DNA of 64,000 nt from NCBI RefSeq assembly GCF_004962245.1, contig NZ_SUHQ01000011.1, positions 125,103-189,102 on the forward strand. Reading direction: 5' to 3'. Made by a program: the position numbers and the translations under genes. The stretch comes from Mesorhizobium sp. (GTDB taxonomy: Bacteria; Pseudomonadota; Alphaproteobacteria; Rhizobiales; Rhizobiaceae). Below, in pieces: positions 16,852 to 27,800 of the stretch. Each line of letters starts with the position of its first letter. Position 1 is the first letter of the stretch. The notes beneath the pieces are model-generated. The model had not been told where the DNA came from. It was given only the letters and a program-made list of their open reading frames with translations, and searched no databases.

Positions 16852-18383
16852 GCGAACTCAAACTCAAGCCGGGCAACGCAACGCTGGCCGACTGGCGCGA
16901 AATCTATCGTGGCGCCGTGCCGAAGCTGGACGCCGCCTGCCGGCCGAAGATCAAGGCCAGCGCCGAGGCGGTTGCGCGGATCGTCGCCAAGGGTGAGCCA
17001 GTCTATGGCATCAACACCGGTTTCGGCAAATTGGCCAGCGTCCGCATTCCCGCCGCCGACCTCGAGACCCTTCAGCGCAACATCGTGCTGTCGCATGCCG
17101 CCGGCGTCGGCGAGCCGATGCCGGTTGCTGTTTGCCGGCTGATGATGGCGTTGAAGCTGGCCAGCCTGGCGCAGGGCGCTTCCGGCGTGCGGCCGCAGAC
17201 CATCGAGTTGCTGGAAGCGATGCTCGCCAACGACGTCATCCCGGTGGTGCCCGCGCAAGGCTCGGTCGGCGCATCCGGCGATCTCGCGCCGCTATCGCAC
17301 ATGACAGCGGTGATGATCGGCGTCGGCGATTGCTTTACCCCGCATGGCCGGGTTCCGGCCAAGGTCGCCTTTGTCTCGCACGGGCTGGAGCCGGTGACCC
17401 TGGGTGCCAAGGAAGGGTTGGCGCTGCTCAACGGCACGCAGTTCTCGACGGCCTACGCGTTGGCCGCCCTTTTCGACGCCGAAGTGCTCTACCAGTCGGC
17501 ACTCGTCGCCGGCGCGCTGTCGACCGATGCCGCCAAAGGCTCCGACGCTCCCTTCGATCCGCGCATCCATCTGCTCAGGAAGCATCCTGGCCAGATCGAG
17601 ACGGCAGAGGCGCTGCGCAATCTGATGGCCGGCAGCTCCATCCGTGAATCGCACCGGCTCGGCGACGAGCGCGTGCAGGACCCATACTGCCTGCGCTGCC
17701 AGCCGCAGGTGATGGGCGCCGCACTCAGCGTGTTGCGCCAGGCAGCCGACACACTGGGCACCGAGGCAAACGGCGTCACCGACAATCCGCTGATCTTCGC
17801 CGAGGACGACACAGCACTTTCCGGCGGTAATTTCCACGCCGAGCCGGTGGCCTTCGCCGCCGACATGATCGCGCTCGCCGTCTGCGAAATCGGCTCGCTG
17901 TCGGAACGGCGCATCGCAATGCTGGTCGACCCTGCGCTGTCGGGCATGCCGGCCTTCCTGACGCCGAAGCCCGGCTTGAATTCCGGCTTTATGATCCCGC
18001 AGGTGACGGCGGCGGCACTCGTCTCCGAAAACAAGCAGAAGGCCTATCCAGCCAGCGTCGATTCGATCCCGACCTCGGCCAACCAGGAGGACCACGTCTC
18101 GATGGCCGCGCACGGCGCGCGCAGGCTGATCGTCATGGTCGAGAATGCGACGGCCGTCATCGGCATCGAATTGCTGGCCGCCGCGCAAGGCTGCGACTTC
18201 CATGCGCCGCTGGCGTCGAGCGCCGCACTCGAGGCTGTGCGCCGGCTGGTCAGAGCGGAAGTGCCGCATCTCGACAACGACCGGCATTTCCACCCCGACA
18301 TGGAAAAGGCCATCGCCATGGTGCGCAGCGGCGCGGCGGTGAGGGCGGCGGGCGCGGTGGCGCTGCCGGGGATTGCGTCATGA
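16848..18383 (+). CDS. hutH: Histidine ammonia-lyase
   Basis: A 511-residue enzyme (family about 510) that deaminates L-histidine to urocanate. The MIO cofactor precursor Ala-Ser-Gly is present in [13 protein letters not shown] near residues 141-144, with [11 protein letters not shown] near residue 53 and TDNPLIF near residue 312. The ATG at 16848 follows GGAGGGGACA and overlaps the hutI stop by 4 bp. The first pathway step is thus encoded second in the plus-strand operon. Confidence 0.97.
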   Translation: MSELKLKPGNATLADWREIYRGAVPKLDAACRPKIKASAEAVARIVAKGEPVYGINTGFGKLASVRIPAADLETLQRNIVLSHAAGVGEPMPVAVCRLMMALKLASLAQGASGVRPQTIELLEAMLANDVIPVVPAQGSVGASGDLAPLSHMTAVMIGVGDCFTPHGRVPAKVAFVSHGLEPVTLGAKEGLALLNGTQFSTAYALAALFDAEVLYQSALVAGALSTDAAKGSDAPFDPRIHLLRKHPGQIETAEALRNLMAGSSIRESHRLGDERVQDPYCLRCQPQVMGAALSVLRQAADTLGTEANGVTDNPLIFAEDDTALSGGNFHAEPVAFAADMIALAVCEIGSLSERRIAMLVDPALSGMPAFLTPKPGLNSGFMIPQVTAAALVSENKQKAYPASVDSIPTSANQEDHVSMAAHGARRLIVMVENATAVIGIELLAAAQGCDFHAPLASSAALEAVRRLVRAEVPHLDNDRHFHPDMEKAIAMVRSGAAVRAAGAVALPGIAS

Positions 18384-18447
18384 GACAACTCCCCATGAAA
18401 GGCCTCGATCCTTCGCGCCGTAGAACGCCAGCGCAGGGAGATCTCTC

Positions 18448-19266
18448 ATGACCTCGCCCTCCTGGCTCACCATTACCCAAGGCACGGCACCCTTGCTGGT
18501 CTCGATCCCGCACACAGGCATCGATCTTGCCGGCCTCGAAAACCGGCTGGTTTCGCCCTGGCTCGGCCGCCGCGACGCCGACTGGTGGATCGACAAGCTC
18601 TATGATTTCGCCGAAAGCCTCGGCGCGACGATCGTGCATACGGCGATTTCGCGCACCGTCATCGATGTCAATCGCGACCCGTCCGGCGCCTCGCTCTATC
18701 CCGGCCAGGCGACGACCGGTCTCTGCCCAACCGAGACCTTCGATGGCGATCCGCTCTATCGCGAGGGCGAAGAGCCGGGGCCGTCGGAGATCGACGAACG
18801 GCGCGAAAAATTCTTTGTGCCCTATCATGCCGCCTTGCAGGCCGAGATCGACAGGCTGCGCGCCTTGCACCAGAAGATCGTCGTCTATGACTGCCATTCG
18901 ATCCGCTCGGTGCTGCCGCGCCTGTTCGAGGGCATGCTGCCGGTGTTCAACCTCGGCACCAATGACGGCAAAAGCGCCGATCCGGCCTTGCAGGCAATGG
19001 TCGGCCAGATCCTCGCCGAGACCGGCGAGAGTTTTGTTATCAACGGTCGCTTCAAGGGCGGATGGATCACCCGCAATTTCGGCCAGCCGCAAAACGGCGT
19101 CCATGCGCTGCAGATGGAGCTGTCCAACCGCGGCTATATGCGCGAGCCCGAAGGCAAGGGTGCGCCGGACAATTGGCCGGTGCCCTACGATGCCGATTTT
19201 GCGGCGCCGATCCGCGTCACGCTGAAGAATATCCTCGAAAGCGCGATTGCCTGGGCTGAAGGCTGA
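18448..19266 (+). CDS. hutG: N-formylglutamate deformylase
   Basis: A 272-residue N-formylglutamate amidohydrolase that yields glutamate and formate. Family marks are SIPHTGIDL near residues 19-27, [46 protein letters not shown] near residues 149-158, and GGWITRNFG. Together with HutF it defines the deiminase-deformylase branch; no formiminoglutamase is present. AGGGAGA precedes the ATG. A 64-bp gap separates it from hutH. Confidence 0.94.
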   Translation: MTSPSWLTITQGTAPLLVSIPHTGIDLAGLENRLVSPWLGRRDADWWIDKLYDFAESLGATIVHTAISRTVIDVNRDPSGASLYPGQATTGLCPTETFDGDPLYREGEEPGPSEIDERREKFFVPYHAALQAEIDRLRALHQKIVVYDCHSIRSVLPRLFEGMLPVFNLGTNDGKSADPALQAMVGQILAETGESFVINGRFKGGWITRNFGQPQNGVHALQMELSNRGYMREPEGKGAPDNWPVPYDADFAAPIRVTLKNILESAIAWAEG

Positions 19267-19300
19267 CGCGCCGCCGCCATTCGAAAGGGACAGTGACACC

Positions 19301-20971
19301 ATGACCGATCCTCGTCATAACATTCGCGAAGTCCGCAGCCCGCGCGGCAGCGAGCTCAACGCCCGCACATGGCTGACCGAAGCGCCGTTGCGCATGCTGA
19401 TGAACAATCTCGATCCCGACGTGGCCGAAAATCCCAACGAACTGGTCGTCTATGGCGGCATCGGCCGGGCGGCGCGCACCTGGAACGATTTCGACCGCAT
19501 CGTCGCCTCTCTGAAGACGCTTGGAGACGATGAGACGCTCCTGGTGCAGTCCGGCAAGCCGGTCGGCGTGTTTCGAACGCACGCCGATGCGCCGCGCGTG
19601 CTGATCGCCAATTCCAACCTCGTGCCGCACTGGGCGACGTGGGAGAAATTCAACGAGCTCGATAAAAAGGGCCTGATGATGTACGGCCAGATGACGGCCG
19701 GCTCGTGGATCTACATCGGCACGCAAGGCATCGTGCAGGGCACCTACGAGACGTTCGTCGAGGCCGGTCGTCAGCATTATGGCGGCGATCTCAGGGGCAA
19801 ATGGATCCTGACCGGCGGCCTCGGCGGCATGGGCGGCGCCCAGCCGCTGGCTGCGGTCATGGCCGGCGCCTGCTGCCTGGCGATCGAATGCGATCCCGAC
19901 CGCATCGATTTCAGGCTGCGCACCCGCTATGTCGACGAACGCGCCGACACGCTCGACGAGGCGCTGGAAAAGATCGAGCGCTGGACCAGGGCCGGCGAGG
20001 CGAAATCGGTCGGCCTGGTCGGCAACACCGCCGACATCGTGCCGGAACTGGTGCGGCGTGGCGTGCGCCCCGACTTGGTCACCGACCAGACGTCGGCGCA
20101 TGATCCGCTCAACGGCTATCTGCCCAAGGGCTGGTCGCTCGCCGAATGGCGCGAGAAGCGCACCAGCGACCCGAAGGCGGTCGAGAAGGCGGCGCGCGCG
20201 TCGATGCGCGAACATGTCGAGGCGATGGTGGCGTTCTGGAACGCCGGCGTGCCGACGCTCGACTACGGCAACAACATCCGACAGGTGGCGAAGGAGGAAG
20301 GGTTCGAGAACGCCTTTGCCTTCCCGGGTTTCGTGCCGGCCTATATACGACCGCTGTTTTGCCGCGGCATCGGCCCGTTCCGCTGGGCAGCCCTCTCAGG
20401 TGATCCCGAGGACATCTACAAGACCGACGCCAAGGTGCGCGAACTGACGCCCGGCAACACCCACCTGCACAACTGGCTCGATATGGCCCGCGAGCGCATC
20501 GCCTTTCAGGGTCTGCCGGCACGCATCTGCTGGGTCGGCCTAGGCGACCGCCACAGGCTCGGCCTCGCCTTCAACGAGATGGTGGCGAAGGGCGAGCTCA
20601 AGGCGCCGGTGGTCATCGGCCGCGATCATCTCGATTCCGGCTCGGTCGCCTCGCCGAACCGAGAGACGGAATCGATGAAGGATGGCTCGGACGCCGTGTC
20701 GGACTGGCCGTTGCTCAACGCGCTGCTCAACACCGCCTCTGGCGCAACCTGGGTGTCGCTGCATCATGGTGGCGGCGTCGGCATGGGCTTTTCGCAGCAT
20801 GCCGGCATGGTCATCGTCGCCGACGGCACACGCGAAGCGGCCAAACGCCTGGAGCGGGTGCTTTGGAACGACCCGGCAACCGGCGTCATGCGCCACGCCG
20901 ATGCCGGCTATGACATAGCCATCAACTGCGCCAGGGAGCACCAGCTCAACCTGCCCGGCATCCTCGGCTGA
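19301..20971 (+). CDS. hutU: Urocanate hydratase
   Basis: A 556-residue NAD+-dependent urocanase that hydrates urocanate to imidazolonepropionate. The product has [19 protein letters not shown] near residues 167-185 (NAD-binding loop), [14 protein letters not shown], and the C-terminal [20 protein letters not shown]. The ATG at 19301 gives the usual N-terminus ([18 protein letters not shown]). It lies 34 bp after hutG. Confidence 0.97.
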   Translation: MTDPRHNIREVRSPRGSELNARTWLTEAPLRMLMNNLDPDVAENPNELVVYGGIGRAARTWNDFDRIVASLKTLGDDETLLVQSGKPVGVFRTHADAPRVLIANSNLVPHWATWEKFNELDKKGLMMYGQMTAGSWIYIGTQGIVQGTYETFVEAGRQHYGGDLRGKWILTGGLGGMGGAQPLAAVMAGACCLAIECDPDRIDFRLRTRYVDERADTLDEALEKIERWTRAGEAKSVGLVGNTADIVPELVRRGVRPDLVTDQTSAHDPLNGYLPKGWSLAEWREKRTSDPKAVEKAARASMREHVEAMVAFWNAGVPTLDYGNNIRQVAKEEGFENAFAFPGFVPAYIRPLFCRGIGPFRWAALSGDPEDIYKTDAKVRELTPGNTHLHNWLDMARERIAFQGLPARICWVGLGDRHRLGLAFNEMVAKGELKAPVVIGRDHLDSGSVASPNRETESMKDGSDAVSDWPLLNALLNTASGATWVSLHHGGGVGMGFSQHAGMVIVADGTREAAKRLERVLWNDPATGVMRHADAGYDIAINCAREHQLNLPGILG

Positions 20972-20976
20972 GCCAC

Positions 20977-21567
20977 ATGTTGCGCATTCTTCGGGCAGCC
21001 GAATACCGGTCGATGCCGTGGAAGAACGGCGGCGGGCTGACGACGGAAATCGCCGTCTCGCCGGCAGATGCCGGGCTCGACGATTTCGACTGGCGCGTCT
21101 CGATGGCGCGCGTCGACGGCGGCGGGCCTTTCTCCGGTTTTGCCGGAGTGGACCGAACATTGGCCGTGCTGGAAGGCGAGGGGGTTGTCCTTGACATCGC
21201 CGGCCGCCCGGCGGCTACGGTGACCAGGTCTTCCGCCCCGCTCTCCTTTCCGGCCGATGTGCCGACGCAGGCGGCGCTGATCGCCGGCCCGATCACCGAT
21301 CTCAACGTCATGACGCGGCGCGGACGGATGACCCACGCTGTCGAGCGCGTGGTGATTTCGGCTCCGACAGACATCCGGTCGGCGGCCGATGCGACCCTCA
21401 TCCTGTGTCTTGACGGGGAGATCGCGGTGGCCGGCGCGGCGCCTGTCCGCATCGGACCGCGCGACACGCTGTTGCTCGGGCCGGACGTCGTGAAGCTGCG
21501 CCTGGAGCCTGCCCGGACGGCGTCGCTGTTCGTGATCCGCATCGATCGCGTTGCTGCAAACGATTAA
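20977..21567 (+). CDS. hutD: HutD family protein
   Basis: A 196-residue cupin-like protein of the HutD/Ves family, starting 5 bp after hutU. Conserved marks are YRSMPWKNGGGLTTEI near residues 10-25, FDWRVSMARV, DLNVMTRRG near residue 108, and the C-terminal beta-rich segments. HutD is widespread in hut clusters and has been proposed to set an upper limit on pathway activity, perhaps through formylglutamate binding, but it has no proven enzymatic reaction. Last gene of the hut operon. Confidence 0.9.
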   Translation: MLRILRAAEYRSMPWKNGGGLTTEIAVSPADAGLDDFDWRVSMARVDGGGPFSGFAGVDRTLAVLEGEGVVLDIAGRPAATVTRSSAPLSFPADVPTQAALIAGPITDLNVMTRRGRMTHAVERVVISAPTDIRSAADATLILCLDGEIAVAGAAPVRIGPRDTLLLGPDVVKLRLEPARTASLFVIRIDRVAAND

Positions 21568-21813
21568 CGCCTGTTTCGAAACATGATCGCGACACCGGCA
21601 AAATATGCCGTAAGCTCAAGCTCGCATCACGAAAAAGCCCGAATCCTTCCGTCGATCAAGGCCCGACGGGAGCAAGGGGGCGTTCGTCTGGAAGTTGTGG
21701 TGCGAAAACAGACTTTCGGCCCATGTTTCGATGCAACCAATTGCATTTGAATCGGTTTTAGGGACATTGCCGTGGCGGTGACGCCGCTATGCGTCCCCCA
21801 TACGGAATTTTCA
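21568..21813. other. Non-coding gap before ndvB
   Basis: About 245 bp between hutD and the preferred ndvB start. I see no gene, RNA or clear terminator. A GTG at 21772 is in frame with ndvB and could extend it by 14 residues. Confidence 0.5.
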
Positions 21814-24800
21814 ATGAATATCCAGACAAATCCCACCCAAATGGAAAAGACGAGCGCGAGCTTCCCGGCCATCACGGAAGAGCCGATACGCTCCAATTTC
21901 CTGCCGGAAGAGCGCCTGCGCACGCTGGGTACAAGCCTCGCCCAGGGCGACGTCAGGGATCTGTTCGGCCTGGAGCCGTTCGATTTCCAGCCACGCATCC
22001 GCGACAGCGCAAGGAAGATCCTCGAAGTCTACCGCTCGACCAACGCCGCGCAGGCGAGAGGCGAGACGATCACCCCGGCGGCGCAATGGCTGCTCGACAA
22101 CAACTATCTGGTCGAGGAAACCATCTTTCAAGTCAAGCGCGACCTGCCGCGCCGTTTCTACCGGCAGTTGCCGACCCTGAAATTGTCTGACGGCGCCAGC
22201 GTGCCGCGCGCGCTTGCGCTGGCCTGGACCCATGTCGCGCATTCGGACAGTTCCGTCTCGGCGGCCATGTTCAAGGCGATCGTCGAAGGCTTTCAGGCCG
22301 TTGAGCCGCTGAAGATCGGCGAACTCTGGGCGCTGCCGTCGCTGCTGCGCTTCGTTCTGATCGAAAATCTTCGCCGGATCGCGGTCCGGGTCAATCGCAC
22401 CCGGCAGATGCGCCAGATTGCCAACGAAGTTGCCGACCGCGTGCTGGCGATCGACGACAGCGCCGACCGTCAGGCGATCCTGTCGAACTACGTCCCTCAT
22501 GCCCAGGACACCACCTTTGCCACCCAATTGCTCTATCGGCTGCGCGACGGGTCGCAAAATGCCGGCAGGGCGCTGGAATGGCTGGAGAACGAGCTTGAAA
22601 AGTCCGGCTCCGATGCCGAGGAAATCATCATCAGCGAGCATCGCACGCTGTCCGGCGGCAATGTGACCACTGGCAACATCATCCGCGGCCTCAGACTCAT
22701 CAACGATATCGACTGGACGGTTTGGTTCGAAGGTGTCAGCCGCATCGACACCTTGCTGCGCGAGCGCACCGACTTCGCCACGCTCGATTTCTTCTCGCGC
22801 GACCAGTATCGGACCGCGATCGAGGCATTGGCGCGCCGCTCCGACCGCTCCGAATTCCGCGTCGCCGAAAAGGCCATCGAACTCGCCGGCCACGCCGCTG
22901 TCACCGATACCACCGGCACCGGTCCGACCGATCACACCGACGTCGGGTTCTTTCTGGTCGGCCCGCGCCGGCTGGAGCTGGAAAGGGCGATCGGCTATCG
23001 GCCGACCGTCAGCGTCACGATCAAACGGGCGTTCCGCAAGACCGGATGGCTGGGCATTGTCGTGCCGGTGTTCGCGCTGACGGTCCTGCTTCTGCTCCTC
23101 TCCGGCAACGCCCTTGCCAGTCTCGGCCTGTCCGTGCCGTCGATCGTCTTGATGCTTGCGCTGTTTGCCGTGCCGGCCAGCGAGGGCGCGCTTGCCTTCT
23201 TCAACACCGTCGTATCGTTGTTCCTGAAGCCGACGCGCCTCGTCGGCTACGACTACAGACGCGGCATGCCGCCCGAGGCGCGCACCCTGGTGGTGGTGCC
23301 GTCGCTGATCGGCTCGCGCGACGACGTCGAGGAGAACATCCGCAACATCGAAGTGCATCACCTGGCCAACACGGCGGACGAAATCCATTTCGCTCTGCTT
23401 TCGGACTGGCCGGACAGCAAAACCGAAATCGATGCGGCGGATATTGAGATCCTCCAATATGCCCGCGACGAGATCGCGCGGCTGAACGCCCGCTATCCCA
23501 GCGAAGGCGCGTCGCGTTTCTACGTCCTGCACCGCCGGCGGCTCTACAATGAATCCCAGGGCGCCTGGATGGGCTGGGAACGCAAGCGCGGCAAGCTGCA
23601 CGAACTGAATCTTCTGCTGCGCGGCGACAGCGACACCACCTTCCTGCCGCTGGATGTGCCGTTGCCGGAAAACGTCGTCCATGTGATGACGCTGGACGCC
23701 GACACGCGCACCACCCGCGATGCCGTTGCCGCGTTGGTCGGCAAGCTTTGCCATCCGCTCAACCGCCCGCATTTCGATGCGGCAAAGCGCCTTGTCACCG
23801 CCGGCTACACCATCCTGCAGCCGCGCATCACCGCCTCGCTGACCAGCGGCGACGAGGCATCCTTCTTCCAGCGGGTCTTTTCCGCCAATCGCGGCCTCGA
23901 TCCTTACGTCTTTGCCGTCTCGGATATTTATCAGGACGTCTTCGGTGACGGCTCCTTCACCGGCAAGGGCCTCTATCATGTCGACGCCTTCGAAGCGGCG
24001 CTGAAGGGCCGCATCGAGGAAAACACCATCCTCAGCCACGATCTGCTCGAAGGCGCTCTGGCACGCGCGGCGCTGGTCACGGACGTCGAACTGGTCGAGG
24101 ATTATCCGACCCGCTATTCGGTCGACGCATCGCGCCACCATCGCTGGGCGCGCGGCGACTGGCAGCTTCTGGGCTTCCTTCTCGATCCGCGCTCCGGCGT
24201 GCCGGCGCTGTCGCGCTGGAAGATGGTCGACAATCTGCGCCGCTCGCTGACGCCGATCTTCTGGGTGATGGCGGCGATCGCCGGCTGGACGCTGCTGCCC
24301 TTCACGCAGGCCGCGCAATGGCAGGCGCTGCTGATCCTCACACTGTTCATGGCGCCGACGTTCGACATCGTCCACGCCATCCTCCCGAAAAGCGGCGACC
24401 AGACGCCGCGCGGCCATTTCTCGGCGCTGGCGCGCGACGTTGTCTTCGGCACCGCCCTGGTGGCGCTGAAGATCGTGCTGATGGCGCACCTCGCCTGGAT
24501 GATGGGCGATGCCATCATCCGTACGCTCTACCGCTTGTTCGTCAGTCGGCAGAATCTGCTCGAATGGCGCACTGCCTCGCAGGCGCACAAGAATGGCGAC
24601 AACGATCTCGGCTCCTATTACGGCATGATGTATGGCGCGGTGATTGTCGGCGTCGTCGGCCTCGCCATCCCGGTTCTGGCCGATTCCACCGGAGCCTTCG
24701 TCGCCTTCTTCTTCGCGCTGTTCTGGATCGGCTCGCCGGCCTTCGCCTTCTGGATCAGCCGCTCGGCCGAAACCGAGGACCGCTTGCGCATATCGGCGGC

Positions 24801-27800
24801 CGACATCCATGCGCTACGCACGGTCGCGCGGCGCACATGGCATTATTTCGAGACCTTCGTGACGGCCGAGCACTACAATCTGCCGCCCGACAATTTCCAG
24901 GAAAGTCCGGCGCCTGTCGTGGCGCCCCGCACCTCGCCGACCAATATCGGCGTCTATCTCCTGTCGGTGATTTCGGCGCGCGATTTCGGCTGGATCAGCC
25001 TGTCCGAGGCCACCACCCGCATCGACGCCACGATGTCGACCATCGAAAGCATGCCGCGTGACCGCGGCCATCTCTTCAACTGGTATGACACCACGACGCT
25101 GAAACCGCTCTATCCGCTCTATATTTCCGCCGTCGACAGCGGCAATCTCGCCGGCCATCTGGTGGCGGTGGCGGCAGCCTGCGCCGAATGGGCGGAAGCG
25201 CCTGCGGTCCACCTGCAGGGCGATTTCGAGGGCATCCTCGATACGGTGACGATCCTCGACGAAAGCCTGGCGGAGTTGCCTGACGACCGCCGCCAATTGC
25301 GGCCTTTGCGCCAACGGCTCGCCGATCGCCTCGACGGCATGCGCCGGGCGGTCGAATCGATCAAGGCACAGCCCGAGATGGCGTCGATCCGCACCATCAA
25401 CCTGGCCGTTCTGGCCGGCGAGATTCGCAAGCTCGCAACCGCCATCCATACCGAGGCCGCATCGACACAGAGCGACATCATCGCCGACTGGGCGGCGAGA
25501 CTGGAAGCCACCTGCGAGGCGCATGTCCAAGACGCGCATAGCGACGACAATGCCGTCGAAGCCTTGCGGGCCAAGCTTCTGTCGTTGCGTGAGCGCACGC
25601 GCCGCTTCGCCTTCGAGATGGATTTTTCCTTCCTTATGCGGAAGGAACGCAAGCTCCTGTCGATCGGCTACCGGGTCGAGGAGCATCAGCTCGACGAAAG
25701 CTGCTACGACCTCCTGGCTTCCGAGGCGCGGCTGACCAGCCTGTTCGCCATCGCGAAGGGCGATCTTCCGACGGAGCACTGGTTCCACCTCGGGCGGCCG
25801 ATCGTTGAGATCGGTTTCCAGGGCGCGCTGATGTCCTGGTCCGGCTCGATGTTCGAGTATCTGATGCCGCCGCTGGTGATGAAGGAGCCGCAGGGCAGCA
25901 TCCTTAACCAGACCAGCAAGCTCATCATCAAGCGCCAGATCCAGTACGGCCGCTCGAAGAACGTGCCCTGGGGAATATCGGAAGCCGCCTACAACGCTCG
26001 CGACCGCGAACTGACCTACCAGTACACCAATTTCGGCGTGCCCGGGTTGGGTCTGAAGCGAGGTCTTGGCCAGAACACTGTGATTGCGCCTTACGCGACC
26101 GTGCTGGCGGCCCAGTTCACCCCGCGTGAATCGGTGCAGAACCTGGCCAGGCTGAGGCAGATCGGCGCCCTTGGCCGGCACGGCTTTTACGATGCAGTCG
26201 ATTTCACACCGCAACGCGTGCCGGACGGCACCGACCATGTCGTCGTGCTGAACTACATGGCCCACCATTCCGGCATGTCGATCGCCGCCGTTGCCGACGC
26301 CATCTTCGAAGGACGCCTGCGCGATCGTTTCCACAGCGATCCGGTGATCGAGTCGGCCGAGTTGCTGCTACAGGAAAGAGCGCCGCGCGACATCCCCACC
26401 GCCACCGTCAGGACCGAGGCCGACGAACGGTCGAAGGACGAAACGGAAGTCGAGAGCCCCGATACGCGCATCGTGCTCGACCCGCTCAGGGCGCTGCGTT
26501 CGACCAGCGTCATGTCCAATGGCCGCTACTCGGTCATGGTCACCGCGACCGGCTCCGGCTATAGCCGCTGGGGCGAGCTTGCCGTCACGCGCTGGCAGCC
26601 GGACCCGACCGAGGATCGGCTTGGCTCCTACATCTTCCTGCGCGATGCCGGCACCGGCGACTGGTGGTCGGCCACCGCCGAGCCCAGGCGTGCCCCCGAC
26701 GAAGTGGTGCAGACGCTGTTCTCCGACGACAAGGCGAGCTTCGTCAAATCGGTGGGAACACTGCGTTCGGAGGTCGAATGCATCGTCATCTCGGAGGGGA
26801 ACGGCGAAGGCAGGCGGGTGACGCTCTACAATGACGGCGCGGTCGACCGGCATATCGAAGTGACCTCCTTTGCCGAACTGGTGCTGGGCTCCGACGTATC
26901 CGACAACGCGCATCCGGCCTTCTCGAAAATGTTCGTGGAAACCGAAATCGCTGCGAATAACGCGGCGATCTTCGCCACGAGGCGCAAGCGGGAAACGAAC
27001 GAGCCTGACGTCACCATGGTGCACTTCGTCACCGATCCGTCCGGGTCGGCGCGCGACGCCGGGGCCGAGACCGACCGGCGCGCCTTCATCGGCCGCGGCC
27101 GCACCATTGCCGAGGCCGCCGCCTTCGATCCCGGCGCCAAGCTTGGCGGCCATTCCGGCTTCACGCTGGATCCGGTTGCGGCACTTCGCCGGCAGGTGCG
27201 CGTGCCGGCGAACAAGAAGATCTCGCTGACCTTCTGGACTGCCGTCGGCGCCAACCGTGCCGAACTCGAAGAAGCCGTTGCGCGGCTCGATCATCCGGAA
27301 GCCTTCGCCCGCCAGGCGATGCTCGCCTGGACCCGCTCGCAGGTGCAGACCCGTCATCTCGGCCTCAGCCTGACCGACGCCGCCAATGTGCAGAAGCTGG
27401 CGCGCTATTTGATCTATCCCGATCCGTTCCTGCGCCTTCCGGCCGAATCGATCGCCTCCGGGCTCGGTAAGCAGTCCGGCCTGTGGCCGACCAGCATATC
27501 CGGCGACTTTCCGATTTTCCTGGTCAGGATCGGCGATGTCGCCGACCTCGAAATCGTCGCCCAGGCGCTCCGCTTCCAGGAATACATGCGCGCCCGCGGC
27601 ATGATGATCGACTTTGTCGTCGTCAACGAGCAGGCTTCATCCTACGTGCAGGATCTGCAACGGGCGGTCGAGACGCTGTGCGAAAACAGCCGCCTGCGCG
27701 GCAAGGAGCTCGGACCCCGCCAGCACATCTTCGCGGTGCGCCGCGACCTGATGGACGAGACGACCTATAAGACGCTGCTTGCCGTGGCCCGCGTCGTCCT

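Noticed and set aside
21811..24810. A 999-codon open frame on the minus strand opposite ndvB
   Set aside because: It is antisense to a well-recognised enzyme, has no family resemblance and is rich in Arg, His, Gly and Asp, as expected for a G+C-rich shadow frame.
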